A stretch of DNA of 54,824 bases from Syntrophomonas zehnderi OL-4 (GCF_000983115.1 NZ_CGIH01000042.1:3450-58273); one strand, 5' to 3'. Counted from the first letter of the stretch, positions 26,425-35,928 are shown. Numbers and translations are program-made. Notes: generated by a model from the letters alone, not told the origin.

Positions 26425-26520
26425 CTGATGCTCTTTAAACGATCGCTATGAAGCTGTGTAAATCTGTTAAATCTGTGTTATCTGTGTCTATTTAAACCGC
26501 GTCCCTTCGAAAAACTCCCC
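26425..26520. repeat. composite repeat module upstream of cggR
   Basis: CACCCTGCGGGTACTACTGA and TGCTCTTTAAACGATCGC lead into GCTGTGTAAATCTG, then 9-bp-like units ATCTGTTAA, ATCTGTGTT, ATCTGTGTC, then TATTTAAACCGCGTCCCTTC. The same order is seen at 34690-34800. The rest of the 454-bp gap between rpoN and cggR (26230-26424) shows nothing recognisable. Confidence 0.75.
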
Positions 26521-26554
26521 GAAGGATAAAGCCTCTGCTGCGAGGGTGTGTCCA

Positions 26555-27946
26555 TTAATAACGTTTGCGCGTCACTGTGGAAGGTATGCCTAATTCCTGC
26601 CGGTATTTGGCGACCGTGCGGCGCGATATTCTGATCCCGTTTTCTTTCAACATCTCCACTAGCTGCTGATCACTCCAGGGATTAGAGTTGTCCTCTTTTT
26701 CAATTATCTCCTGGATCTGTTTTTTTATGCTTTTGGATGAGACCTTTTCATTGCTGTTGGCATAACTGCTAACACCACTGCTGAAAAAGAATTTTAATTC
26801 AAATAAGCCCTGGGGGGTTTGAATGTATTTATTGGAAGTCGCCCGGCTTACCGTTGACTCATGTACTTCTATAATGTCAGCCACCTGTTTTAGGTTAAGC
26901 GGTTTGATATATTTTATGCCATTATCCAGGAAATCCTTCTGTATATCCACAATGCAACGGGCAACTTTATACAGGGTCATACGCCTTTGTTCTATGCTTT
27001 TGATCAGCCAGACAGCCGAATTCATTTTGTCTTCCAGATATTTGCGGACTTCAGGCGACAGGGATTCCGGACGGCGCAACATATTTTCATACATCCGGCT
27101 AATAATCAAACGAGGATAGTTGCTGTCATTGACCAGCACGATATATTCTCCATCCACTTTTTCCACGATGATATCAGCCACGATGTATTTAATCTCATCG
27201 CCACTGCTATATTGCAGCCCGGGCTTGGGATCGAGGGTACGAATAAAATCGCAAACTTCCTGGGCCTCTTGCACGCTTATGTCCAAATCCTGCGCTATTT
27301 TATTTAGTCTGCCCCGGGCCAGATCCTGTAAATGTTCTTCAATGATGGCTATGGCAACCGGGTCTTCTTTGCCGTTGTGCTCCAGCTGAATCAGCAGGCA
27401 TTCGGCCAGATCACGTGCCCCCACCCCATGGGGATGGAAAGCCTGAATCGTCTGCAATACAGCCTGAACCTGATCAATATCAGTACCAGTAGCGCCCGCC
27501 ACTTCCTCCAGATCTACCGTCAAGTATCCGTTGGCATCGATGTTGCCAATAATATAGTTGCCTATTTCCAGATTTAGATCGCCGGTTACCAACATGCGCA
27601 GCTGGAATTGAAGGTGCTCATAGAGGCTGGGAGTCTTGCTGATATAATTATCAAAAGATTTATCTTCACGGTCAGATACACTCAGATCATTATCACGTTC
27701 ATAGTAAGACTCCAACCAGTCTTCGGTCTTGTTTTCCTCAATCTCGTTGGTTTCCTTGGTCGTAGTTTCGCCTTCAAGGCTGCCTTCTTCCCTTTCTTCC
27801 AGAAAAGGATTCTCTTCTAACTCTTTTTGTATATACTCACCCAGCTCCAGAGTTGACATTTGCAGCATAGCAATGGCTTGACGTAACTCAGGAGTCATTA
27901 GTAGTTTTTGTTGTTGCTCCAAGTATATATCATGGGTAAGCTTCAT
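26555..27946 (-). CDS. rpoN: RNA polymerase sigma-54 factor
   Basis: A 463-aa sigma-54. The N-terminal activator-interacting region is glutamine- and leucine-rich (LEQQQKLLMTPELRQAIAML). An acidic linker and the core-binding domain follow. The C-terminal DNA-binding part has a helix-turn-helix (VADIIEVHESTVSRATSNKY) and the RpoN box ISRRTVAKYRQELGIPS. It directs polymerase to -24/-12 promoters and needs an AAA+ activator. ATG 27946 behind GAGG. It stands next to cggR, but the 454-bp repeat-bearing gap makes them separate units. It is the obvious partner of the promoters at 342, 6618, 11053 and 13881. Confidence 0.96.
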   Translation of the reverse strand: MKLTHDIYLEQQQKLLMTPELRQAIAMLQMSTLELGEYIQKELEENPFLEEREEGSLEGETTTKETNEIEENKTEDWLESYYERDNDLSVSDREDKSFDNYISKTPSLYEHLQFQLRMLVTGDLNLEIGNYIIGNIDANGYLTVDLEEVAGATGTDIDQVQAVLQTIQAFHPHGVGARDLAECLLIQLEHNGKEDPVAIAIIEEHLQDLARGRLNKIAQDLDISVQEAQEVCDFIRTLDPKPGLQYSSGDEIKYIVADIIVEKVDGEYIVLVNDSNYPRLIISRMYENMLRRPESLSPEVRKYLEDKMNSAVWLIKSIEQRRMTLYKVARCIVDIQKDFLDNGIKYIKPLNLKQVADIIEVHESTVSRATSNKYIQTPQGLFELKFFFSSGVSSYANSNEKVSSKSIKKQIQEIIEKEDNSNPWSDQQLVEMLKENGIRISRRTVAKYRQELGIPSTVTRKRY

Positions 27947-28029
27947 AAAGTACCTCACTTGGTTTATTCGGGATAGTTTCTCTCCCGTTGGGTCATCGTT
28001 TTACAATCCTGCGAGTTAGATGTTAAAAA

Positions 28030-28974
28030 TCATTCTGTCTCATACAGAGTTTCTTCAGCAAATTCCTCCAGCTTCCTCATGCGATAGGCAACCCCTGATT
28101 TCGTCAGGGGCGGGTTCATCATAAGCCCCAATTCCCTTAAGGTACTGTGCGGATGATCGATACGCAACATAGCCAACTCTTTTAACTGCGGGGGTATCAT
28201 GGCGATACCCTGGCTGGCAAGCAGACTCTCAATCAGTTCCACCTGACGCACGGAGGCATCAATAGTTTTACCCAGATTGGCAGTTTCGCAGTTTACCTGG
28301 CGGTTCACCTGGTTGCGCATGGATTTTATGATACGCACATTCTCATAATTCAGTAAAGAATTACTGGCTTCTACTACCCGTAAAAAATCCCCGATCTTTT
28401 CACTGTCCTTGATATAGACAATCAGGTTGTTTTTACGTTCCCCGAGGCGCGCTTCAACATCTAGCCGGGCCAGCATTTTTTTTATATCCTGAGCCATGCG
28501 GGTATCATTTAACACGATTTCCAAATGATAATTGCCTTCCGGACGGTTGATAAAACCCTTGCACATAAAGACCCCCCGCAAATAGGATCTTTTGCAACAG
28601 TTTTTGCTCACCAGGCTCCAATCAACATCCCGCTTGATATCCCCGTTGTCGTTCAGCAAACCCAGGTTTTGCAAGGATTGCATTTCCCGTTCATTCAGCA
28701 GGGCTTCTGCTATGTAAAAGCGGGTTTGCCGAAAACGTTTGCGCTCCTTTATTGCCACCGCGGGCTGAAGGCGACAGCAATCTTTAAGCAGACGGTAAAC
28801 CTTGCGAGCCGCACTTGCATTGTCGGCCTCCACCTGCAAAACCCGTTTGCCATTATCCTGGACAACAATATCTCCCCGCAGAGCCAGCAAAGCAGCCAAT
28901 TCAGATATCTGACAACAGGATTTCTCAGGTATGATATGAGCCAATTCACTTCTGACCTCATTGGCAAAACTCAT
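28030..28974 (-). CDS. whiA: DNA-binding protein WhiA
   Basis: A 314-aa WhiA, with the N-terminal SFANEVRSELAHI, a central homing-endonuclease-like (LAGLIDADG-type) fold around RSYLRGVFMCKGFINRPEGNYHLEI, and a C-terminal helix-turn-helix (LRELGLMMNPPLTKSGVAYRMRKL). In Bacillus it affects division and chromosome segregation. Its ATG overlaps the yvcK stop as ATGA, in the conserved rapZ-yvcK-whiA order. Confidence 0.95.
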   Translation of the reverse strand: MSFANEVRSELAHIIPEKSCCQISELAALLALRGDIVVQDNGKRVLQVEADNASAARKVYRLLKDCCRLQPAVAIKERKRFRQTRFYIAEALLNEREMQSLQNLGLLNDNGDIKRDVDWSLVSKNCCKRSYLRGVFMCKGFINRPEGNYHLEIVLNDTRMAQDIKKMLARLDVEARLGERKNNLIVYIKDSEKIGDFLRVVEASNSLLNYENVRIIKSMRNQVNRQVNCETANLGKTIDASVRQVELIESLLASQGIAMIPPQLKELAMLRIDHPHSTLRELGLMMNPPLTKSGVAYRMRKLEEFAEETLYETE

Positions 28975-29951
28975 TTTAGCCCCTCCGGCTGATTGTCGTA
29001 AATAACCTGCATTATAATATTGGCCAGTTTGTCAGGATCATGCCAGGCGACTTCAGTATTGGAAACCAGATCCGCCGCCATTACCTTAATGCCCAGATCC
29101 GTTATCTGCTGGTAAGAATCAGCTACGGGCACGGCCTTTTCCTCCTGATATCTTTTCAACCTTAATTCATCAATGGAACCCGTATTAAGAATGATATAGT
29201 CAATAATCGGTTCGGCCACATAATCCATAATAACCCGCAGATGATCCAGGGCGGTAAAATCATCGGTTTCCCCTTGCTCGGTCATTATGTTGCTGATATA
29301 TATCTTTACTGCTTTCGATCTGGCGATAGCCGAAGTGACACCTTCCACCAGGAGATTGGGAATAATGCTGGTATAAAGGCTTCCTGGCCCCATTATTATA
29401 GCATCCGCTTCCAAAAGCGCATTCAGAGTATCCGGAACCGGCCTGCAAGCCTCAGGAACCAGATAAATCTTCTCGATTTTATGATTATAATTTCGAATCG
29501 CGGTCTCCCCGGTAACTATAGCCCCATCTTTCATCCTGGCTTCCAGCACTACCTGATCCAAGGTAGCCGGGATAACTTTACCCCTAACGGCCAAGACCTC
29601 GCTGACTTCTTTTATGGCACTTACAAAATCACCGGTTATTTCCGTCATCGCCAGCAACAATAGATTACCCAGATTATGTCCGGCAATACCTGATCCCTGG
29701 GCAAAACGATGCTGAAAAACTTTATCCATTAGGGTCTCGGTTTCGGCCAAAGCCACCAGGCAGTTGCGAATATCCCCGGGAGGCAGTATCCCGAGTTCCG
29801 CCCTTAACCGGCCGGAACTGCCGCCATCATCACTTACAGTAACGACTGCGGTCAGTTGGGAAGTATGTTTTTTTAATCCTTTTAAAAGGACGGACAGTCC
29901 TGTTCCTCCGCCTATTACTACAATCTTCGGTTCGTCTGTATAAAAAGACAT
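28971..29951 (-). CDS. yvcK: YvcK/GlmR family gluconeogenesis and cell-wall factor
   Basis: A 326-aa member of the CofD/YvcK family, with the start IVVIGGGTGLSVLLKGLK and the later VSDDGGSSGRLRAELG and GPGSLYTSIIPNLLV typical of UDP-sugar-binding YvcK. In Bacillus it supports growth on gluconeogenic carbon and modulates GlmS. It begins directly after rapZ (no gap) and overlaps whiA by 4 nt. A gluconeogenic role would suit an organism feeding on fatty acids. Confidence 0.94.
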   Translation of the reverse strand: MSFYTDEPKIVVIGGGTGLSVLLKGLKKHTSQLTAVVTVSDDGGSSGRLRAELGILPPGDIRNCLVALAETETLMDKVFQHRFAQGSGIAGHNLGNLLLLAMTEITGDFVSAIKEVSEVLAVRGKVIPATLDQVVLEARMKDGAIVTGETAIRNYNHKIEKIYLVPEACRPVPDTLNALLEADAIIMGPGSLYTSIIPNLLVEGVTSAIARSKAVKIYISNIMTEQGETDDFTALDHLRVIMDYVAEPIIDYIILNTGSIDELRLKRYQEEKAVPVADSYQQITDLGIKVMAADLVSNTEVAWHDPDKLANIIMQVIYDNQPEGLK

Positions 29952-30839
29952 CTAAACCTCCTCTTTGTATCTGGCTATATCTCGATGTCTTACTATAACA
30001 TTATACCCCATTTTTTTAAGCTGTCCGCCGCAGTAATCTGCCAAAACCACCGAACGATGCTGTCCGCCCGTGCAGCCTATGGATAGGACTAGATTGGTTT
30101 TACCCTCTTCAATATAGTAAGGCACCAGGAATTTTAACAGATTCAAAAAACGGCGGGTGAAAGATTTAGTTACGGGGTTTTCCAGGACATATCGTATAAC
30201 ATCGTCATCCTCACCGGTCATGGTTCTCATCAAAGGATCATAAAAGGGATTGGGCAGGAATCTGACATCCATCATAATATCACAGTCTAAAGGTATACCT
30301 GCTTTATAGCCGAATGATACAATATTGATGGTAAAATCACCCTTGTTACCCTCGCTGTAGTAACTAAGCAGTTTGTTCTTTAATTCCCGGGGCGTTAGGT
30401 TGGAAGTGTCGATGATAATATTGGCTCGGCCCCTAAGCTCTTCCAGGATGTTTCGCTCCATACGGATTGCCTCTAGCAGCCGACTGCTGATGGCCAGAGG
30501 ATGCCGACGTCTTGATTCTTTAAAACGGCGCACCAGAACTTCCTCAGATGCCTCTAAAAATAGTATCTCAAAGGCAATCTGGTTTTCTTCCAGTTCATTT
30601 AGAGATTGGGAAAGATCATGGAAAAACTCCCCTCCCCGGACATCAATGACCAGGGCCACTTTTTCAATTCTGGCTTCAGATTGCATGCTTAACTCAATGA
30701 ATTTGATCATAAGGGCAGGGGGCAGATTATCAACACAATAATAGCCTAGGTCTTCAAGGCAGTTCATGGTTTGTGTTTTGCCAGCCCCGGATAAACCGGT
30801 GATGATTAAAACGTTGGGTTGGTTGTTCGGTTCCATCAT
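29952..30839 (-). CDS. rapZ: RNase adapter protein RapZ (nucleotide-binding)
   Basis: A 295-aa P-loop protein with Walker A ITGLSGAGKT and the C-terminal block IGCTGGQHRSVVLAD typical of RapZ/YvcJ. Homologues bind nucleotides and sugar phosphates; in E. coli RapZ directs small-RNA decay controlling GlmS. Start ATG 30839 is 1 nt after the PHP gene stop, with GGGGAG upstream. Confidence 0.94.
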   Translation of the reverse strand: MMEPNNQPNVLIITGLSGAGKTQTMNCLEDLGYYCVDNLPPALMIKFIELSMQSEARIEKVALVIDVRGGEFFHDLSQSLNELEENQIAFEILFLEASEEVLVRRFKESRRRHPLAISSRLLEAIRMERNILEELRGRANIIIDTSNLTPRELKNKLLSYYSEGNKGDFTINIVSFGYKAGIPLDCDIMMDVRFLPNPFYDPLMRTMTGEDDDVIRYVLENPVTKSFTRRFLNLLKFLVPYYIEEGKTNLVLSIGCTGGQHRSVVLADYCGGQLKKMGYNVIVRHRDIARYKEEV

Positions 30840-30840
30840 C

Positions 30841-31593
30841 CTAGCACTCCCCTTCATCCCAAGAGTTGGCTACACGCTGCGGATCTAAATGCAGTCTTTT
30901 AATAATGTATTCACCATAGGATAGTTGGCCGACACTGGCAGGATAATGCGCATCGCTGTTTACAATAAAATCAACTCCAGTTTGTTCTGCTTCTATTATA
31001 TCAGAAATCAGCGGGTATTTATGAGCACAATTTATTTCAAACCAGACATCATTTTTAACGCAAGCGTGAGCCACTTCCTTAATATCTACCGCAAAAACAA
31101 GTCCGGGATGGGACAGGATATTAATCTCCGGGTTATTATAGAGAGCTTCACAACTGGCCTTGGTATTGGCGTTTTTCGCCTTTTCTTTTTGCCTTTTGCC
31201 CATATGACGCAGGCTGTTCTGTACCCAGATTTTTAATCCATCATCCAGAGAAGCAGGCCGGGTATAAGGATGCAATCCGGCAATTAAGATATCCATCTGT
31301 CGGGCAATATTGTCAGGAATATCAAGCGTGCCCTTAAGGTCTAAAATGTTGGCCTCCGCGCCCAGCAAGACCTTAACACCATACTGCCCGGAATCATTTA
31401 GCACCTTAAGCTCCTCCTTCAGCTTTAGGTATCGGTCTGCGTTTTTGATCCCAATTAACAGCATATCCGGTCCGTGATCAGTCACAGCCACTTCCTTGAG
31501 TCCGCGCCGTTGAGCAGCCCGGACGATATCTTCCACCGACTGAAGTCCGTCACTGTAACGCGAATGAGTGTGATAATCCCCGAAAAAATTCAT
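30841..31593 (-). CDS. PHP-domain metal-dependent phosphoesterase
   Basis: A 250-aa PHP protein. Metal-binding motifs are DYHTHSRYSDG near the start, TDHGPD, the histidines in IAGLHPY and LSHPGL, and NSDAHYP near the C-terminus. It resembles the YcdX/histidinol-phosphatase-like group, which hydrolyses phosphate esters. ATG 31593 is favoured by AGGG 9 nt upstream. It is first in the unit with rapZ, yvcK and whiA, a common Clostridia arrangement. Substrate unknown. Confidence 0.88.
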   Translation of the reverse strand: MNFFGDYHTHSRYSDGLQSVEDIVRAAQRRGLKEVAVTDHGPDMLLIGIKNADRYLKLKEELKVLNDSGQYGVKVLLGAEANILDLKGTLDIPDNIARQMDILIAGLHPYTRPASLDDGLKIWVQNSLRHMGKRQKEKAKNANTKASCEALYNNPEINILSHPGLVFAVDIKEVAHACVKNDVWFEINCAHKYPLISDIIEAEQTGVDFIVNSDAHYPASVGQLSYGEYIIKRLHLDPQRVANSWDEGEC

Positions 31594-31599
31594 GACCAT

Positions 31600-31910
31600 C
31601 TTCCCTCTCGAAGAGTTAATAGACGCGGATTAATTAGGCACATATTTACACTGTTTTTTAATAAAGGGTTTTGCATAACAAGCTCTTTTGCTGCGGGGAT
31701 CACGGATTCACTTTGTTCTCCTCACCCCTAACGCCTCACCCCTGACAAACATTTTAAAAGGATAATCTGTGTAAATCCGTCTGATCTGTGTTATCTGTGT
31801 CTATTAAAGCACCCTATCGGGTACTACTGGTGCTCCCTAACGGTCGCAATTAAGGTTGCCGCGTAAATCCGCGTCATCCGCGTCTATTTACTTGCGGTGC
31901 TTGGCTGGTC
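31600..31910. repeat. composite repeat modules between PHP and isomerase genes
   Basis: The 311-bp gap is almost all repeat-derived. GTTAATAGACGCGGATTAAT is at 31615; a GATCTGTGTTATCTGTGTCT module is at 31766-31805. Next are CACCCTATCGGGTACTACTG and CTCCCTAACGGTCGCAATTA, and then the variant ATCCGCGTCATCCGCGTCTA near 31865. No promoter was recognised. Confidence 0.75.
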
Positions 31911-32933
31911 TTATTTATTTAGTTCGGCTTTGAGGTAGTCGATTACTTCTACCGGGGTGGGGTTGATGCCATACTCCAAGGCTAGATAGTAACTGGTATA
32001 ATCACCTATATACACCAGGGAATAGAAGCGGGCCAGGAAAGAATTGCCGCGGGCCTCTACTTCCATTACTTTAGCCACCCGGCTTTCAATTACTTGTCGG
32101 CTTATGTCGATGCGCTTTTTGACCCTTTCGTGATCACCTGGATCACGCAGGATAACGATTAGTATTTGCGATATTAAATCACCCGGAGCCTCAAAACCCA
32201 CCAGCTCATTGTGGTTTAATTCAGGAAATACATTGTAGTAAGCCGGAGATTTGGCATTCTCATTAATCTGGGCTTTCCACCGCCAAGCCGCCACCTCGGA
32301 ATGGGCTGAACTTCCCCAGATCACCGGGATACGGCCTTTCATTTCACCGGCTAGCTGTCGGGCAATATTTTGGTCGTAATCAACCGCCGGGTTGATTTCC
32401 TCCTTTAAGTCCGCCAAAACCCGGCTGGTTTCGGCGAGGTCTTTACTTACTCCCGACAGCAGACCTAATTCTTCCAGAATTAATGCTAACGGACAGAAAA
32501 GGTAGCCGGTAGCTGCCCGCGGAGATAGTCCTGCAGGTATCTCCACCACCATGTTGCCATCTTCCCGGGCCAGGGAGGATAGTTTTCCTCCGCCGCTGAC
32601 CACAATAATATTGGCCCCGGCTCTCTCGGCCTGCCGATATGCACTGAGGGTTTCTTCGGTATTTCCGGAATAGCTAACGGCCAGCACCAGACTCTGAGGC
32701 CCCACGAAAGCTGGGATATCATAGTCCCGATTGACTATAACCGGGATAGCAGCCTGAGAGAATGCATAACTGCGTAGTATATCGCCCCCAATCGCCGAAC
32801 CGCCCAAACCGCTCACCAGAATATTTTGATATTCTTTTTTGTATCGGCTGGGCAGATTAAGCTTCATCTGCAACATCTCATTAAACTGCTCCGGCAATCC
32901 CTGGAGATAATCTCTCATTTTTTCAGCCGTCAT
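31911..32933 (-). CDS. bifunctional phosphoglucose/phosphomannose isomerase
   Basis: A 340-aa SIS-domain isomerase of the short PGI/PMI type. It has VSGLGGSAIGGDILRSY, the sugar-phosphate motif AVSYSGNTEETLSAY and the active-site ELNHNELVGFE. It links fructose 6-phosphate with glucose 6-phosphate and mannose 6-phosphate, for glycogen or wall sugars as well as glycolysis. ATG 32933 behind AGGGAA. It lies alone between repeat-filled gaps, near a ROK kinase on the same strand. Confidence 0.92.
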   Translation of the reverse strand: MTAEKMRDYLQGLPEQFNEMLQMKLNLPSRYKKEYQNILVSGLGGSAIGGDILRSYAFSQAAIPVIVNRDYDIPAFVGPQSLVLAVSYSGNTEETLSAYRQAERAGANIIVVSGGGKLSSLAREDGNMVVEIPAGLSPRAATGYLFCPLALILEELGLLSGVSKDLAETSRVLADLKEEINPAVDYDQNIARQLAGEMKGRIPVIWGSSAHSEVAAWRWKAQINENAKSPAYYNVFPELNHNELVGFEAPGDLISQILIVILRDPGDHERVKKRIDISRQVIESRVAKVMEVEARGNSFLARFYSLVYIGDYTSYYLALEYGINPTPVEVIDYLKAELNK

Positions 32934-32949
32934 AGATCACATTCCCTTC

Positions 32950-33310
32950 CTGTTTTATAGATGCGGATAACGTAGATTTGCACGTATTTCCGCGACCGCT
33001 AGAGCCCGTAGCGGAGGCTTTAGCCTCCGCAGGAACACGTGGTTCTTCGATGCCCCCGTAGCGGAGGCTTTAGCCTCCGCGGGAACACGTGGTTCTTCGA
33101 TGCCTTCGTAGCGGAGGCTTCAGCCTCCGCCCGGAATTCGAGGTTTTTCTAACAGACGTGGTTTTAATAGACACAGATAACACAGATCAAACAGATTTAC
33201 ACAGCAACCTTAATTATGAACGAAGTTCATATCAGTAGTACCCGTAGGGTGCAACCTTAATTGCAACCGCAAGGGTGCATCAGTGGTACCGCAGGGTAAT
33301 TATTCTTATT
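32950..33310. repeat. 50-bp-period hairpin array plus inverted repeat module
   Basis: GCGGAGGC hairpins lie at 33011-33030, 33061-33080 and 33111-33130, exactly 50 bp apart, with GGAACACGTGGTTCTTCGAT between them. A reverse-oriented ATCTGTGTT module (33165-33222) and two copies of the GTACC-CGTAGGGTGCA-like module follow to 33300. Confidence 0.9.
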
Positions 33311-33429
33311 ATAGTATTTGCCAGATTGGGGTTATTCTTATATATAGACCGATTCCGCAGGGCTAATAGTCGCGGTTAGCGCGGTTTTTACAACCAGCAG
33401 CCAAGGCTTTCACCGCTAGATTTCCAACA

Positions 33430-33640
33430 CCCTCGCCCCCCTCGTAGCGGAGGCTTCAGGCTCCGCAGGAAAACGTAGTTCTTCGATGCCCCCGTAGCGG
33501 AGGCTTTAGCCTCCGCAGGAACACGTGGTTCTTTGATGCCTTCGTAGCGGAGGCTTCAGCCTCCGCAGGATACGTGGTTCTTCGATGCCCCCGTAGCGGA
33601 GGCTTCAGCCTCCGCCCGGAATACAGGGTTTTTCTAATCC
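33430..33640. repeat. second 50-bp-period hairpin array (four copies)
   Basis: Hairpin cores begin at 33447, 33497, 33547 and 33596 (steps 50, 50, 49). The unit is the same as at 33011-33130, including GTGGTTCTTCGATGCC. The first copy has one stem mismatch (CTTCAGGCTCC). This ends 14 bp before the ROK gene stop. Between the arrays (33310-33430) only AT-rich and degenerate repeat sequence is seen. Confidence 0.9.
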
Positions 33641-33653
33641 TCTTTATTCTAGT

Positions 33654-34628
33654 TTACTTCCTAAACATTTGTTTATTCTCTAAAACCATCGTAGCGCACC
33701 CCAGCAGGACAATATCTTCCCCTAGCTGGGTGGCAGCGATTTCCAGATCCTGACGATGCAGCCGAAAAACATGGTTAAAAACGTATTCTTTAATACGGGG
33801 GAGCAGCAAATCCTGCAGCCCTAAACCCATTCCACCGCCTATTACTACCCGTTCCGGGTTTAACAAATTGACCAAATTAGTTATGGCAATGCCCAAAAAG
33901 TCAGCGGCCCGGCTGATTAAATCATGCGCTTCCTTATTTCCCTGACGGGCAGCCCAGCCTAATTCACGTGCCGTAAGCGGTTTCCCATCTCCGATTAAAG
34001 CCTGAATACTTTGGGCCTGTCCGTGAGCTATCATTTCGCGGGCTTCCTGCTCCAGAGCTGTACCTGAGGCCAAGGCTTCCAGGCAGCCTTGACGGCCGCA
34101 GCCACAACTCCTGCCGCCAGGCTCAATCAACATATGTCCCAATTCCCCTGCACCGCCCTTGTGACCATGCAACAGATTGCCGTCAGCTATTATACCTGCG
34201 CCTATACCGGTGCTAACCGTTATATAGATAAGATTCCGTATTTTTTTACTTGAACCATAGTAAAATTCGCCCAGAGCGGCGGCATTGGTATCTTTTTCCA
34301 GCAAAAGTTTAGAGCCTAATCTTTTGTTTAGCTCACTGCCAGCTGGATACTCCGGCCAGCGCAGATTGGGCGATTCCAAAACAACACCCCGATAATAATC
34401 CAAAGGGCCCGGTACCCCTGCCCCGATTCCCAAGATATCCTGAGCACCTATCCCCAACTCATCCTTCATCAGCTCGATCATCCCCGCGACTTGATCCATG
34501 ACTTCCCCTGGCTGCCCTTGGGAACAGGTAGTTTCCTTTTTGCGCGTCAAAACCCGCCCGGTCTTATCCAGAATACCGGTTAATACCTTACTCCCACCAA
34601 TATCAATCCCAATAATAAAGTCTCCCAA
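33654..34628 (-). CDS. ROK-family glucokinase-like sugar kinase
   Basis: A 324-aa ROK protein. It has the ATP-binding start IIGIDIGGSKVLTG, a catalytic ...EKDTNAAALGE region, and the zinc-binding signature CGCGRQGCLEALASG. It probably phosphorylates glucose or an amino sugar at C6. No N-terminal helix-turn-helix is present, so it is a kinase and not a ROK repressor. It starts with TTG at 34628 behind GGAGG. Specific sugar not determinable. Confidence 0.9.
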   Translation of the reverse strand: MGDFIIGIDIGGSKVLTGILDKTGRVLTRKKETTCSQGQPGEVMDQVAGMIELMKDELGIGAQDILGIGAGVPGPLDYYRGVVLESPNLRWPEYPAGSELNKRLGSKLLLEKDTNAAALGEFYYGSSKKIRNLIYITVSTGIGAGIIADGNLLHGHKGGAGELGHMLIEPGGRSCGCGRQGCLEALASGTALEQEAREMIAHGQAQSIQALIGDGKPLTARELGWAARQGNKEAHDLISRAADFLGIAITNLVNLLNPERVVIGGGMGLGLQDLLLPRIKEYVFNHVFRLHRQDLEIAATQLGEDIVLLGCATMVLENKQMFRK

Positions 34629-34649
34629 GATCCAACCTCCAGAATACTA

Positions 34650-35045
34650 GAGTTAATAGACGCGGAAAACGCTGCAAAGTCGCTATTAAGGAAGCCCCCT
34701 GCGGGGACTACCGATGCTCTCTAACGGTCGCTATTAAGGAAGCTGTTTAAATCTGTTAAATCTGTGTTGTCTGGGTCTGTTTAAACCGCGTCCCTTCGAA
34801 AACCACGTTTTCCCGCGGAGGCTGAAGCCTCCGCTACGGGAGGTGTTAATAATATCGGGAGGCTGAAGCCTCCGCTACGGGGGTTGCGGGGGGGTTAATA
34901 ATATCGGCTGAATCCTCCCCTAGGGGCTATTAAAGGCGCGCTATACGCGTCTACTAACCCGGCTGAATCTGTCTATATAAAAGATTAACCCCATTCTGAC
35001 AAACGCTTTCAGAAAATGATCTGTGTTATCTATGTCTATTTCTGT
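34650..35045. repeat. mosaic repeats between ROK kinase and HAD genes
   Basis: GTTAATAGACGCGG (34651) is followed by GCCCCCTGCGGGGACTACCG, CTCTCTAACGGTCGCTATTA and an ATCTGTTAA-ATCTGTGTT module (34745-34785). Then come GCGTCCCTTCGAAAACC and hairpins GCGGAGGCTGAAGCCTCCGC at 34815-34834 and near 34857-34875. The tail at 35018-35040 (ATCTGTGTTATCTATGTCTA) is another partial module. Apart from that, nothing gene-like is seen. Confidence 0.85.
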
Positions 35046-35056
35046 ATTACTTGTTC

Positions 35057-35857
35057 CTATAGCACGAAACGGCGGATGGCCTCGGCTACTCCTTCTTCTT
35101 CATTGGAAGAAGTCACAAAATCGGCGGCATCTTTTACCGGCCCCAGGGCGTTGGCCATGGCTACACCCAGCCCGGCCCATTCGATCATTTCAATGTCATT
35201 ATAACTATCCCCTACTGCCATAACCTCTTTGCGGTTAATCCCATAATGGTCGGCCACTACCTGTAAAGCCCTGGCTTTGTTGGCCTCCCGGCTCATTACC
35301 TCCAGAAAATAGGGCTTGGATCTCGTAATATGCAATTCCCTGCCCAAGCAGGATTTGAGTTCTTCTTCCATTTCCAGAAGTACTTTTTCATTGTCCGTTA
35401 TTGCCATTATCTTCATAGCATCATTATTTTCCAGCTCAGCAATCAAATCCGCTACCAGATGGGTTTTTACTCCAGCCAGTCGGGAATAATACAGCCCTTC
35501 CTCCGACATTGTTTCCATGCACAGTTCATCATTATAATAGCTATGATAATGTACGCCTAATCTTCTAAAATATGTCATAACCTGGCGGGCCAAATCACCA
35601 GGAACCGGTTTGTAATATAATTCTTCTCCGGTAAGCGTATTTTTTACCCAGGCTCCCTGATAAGTAACGAGCGGCACATCAATTTCCAACTGCCGGGCAT
35701 ACGGCAGAGCCGACTGGTACATCCTGCCGGTTGACAAAGTAATCATGGTTCCCTGTCGGCGGGCCTCCTTTATCACTGCAATACATTCAGCAGAAATTTT
35801 AAGTCCCGTATCCAGCAAGGTATCATCCAAATCTAGAGCCACCAATTTTATTTCCAT
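35057..35857 (-). CDS. Cof-type HAD phosphatase
   Basis: A 266-aa class IIB HAD hydrolase. Motif I is ALDLDDTLLDTG; motif II is TLSTGRMY; the lysine is in the KARALQVV region; motif IV is AVGDSYNDIEMIEWAG followed by GVAMANALGPVKDAAD. Members dephosphorylate sugar phosphates or flavin and coenzyme precursors. ATG 35857. Single-gene unit or leader of the small membrane protein is unclear. Substrate unknown. Confidence 0.92.
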   Translation of the reverse strand: MEIKLVALDLDDTLLDTGLKISAECIAVIKEARRQGTMITLSTGRMYQSALPYARQLEIDVPLVTYQGAWVKNTLTGEELYYKPVPGDLARQVMTYFRRLGVHYHSYYNDELCMETMSEEGLYYSRLAGVKTHLVADLIAELENNDAMKIMAITDNEKVLLEMEEELKSCLGRELHITRSKPYFLEVMSREANKARALQVVADHYGINRKEVMAVGDSYNDIEMIEWAGLGVAMANALGPVKDAADFVTSSNEEEGVAEAIRRFVL

Positions 35858-35928
35858 ATGCCCATATGCCCCCTTATCAAGAAGAAGCCGAGCATTTGCC
35901 CGGCTAATCTCTATGTAGTCACTTGATT

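Noticed and set aside
33011-33615. Possible CRISPR array because of the regular 50-bp spacing
   Set aside because: Both repeat and 'spacer' parts are repeated between units, the copies are few, and no cas genes are near.
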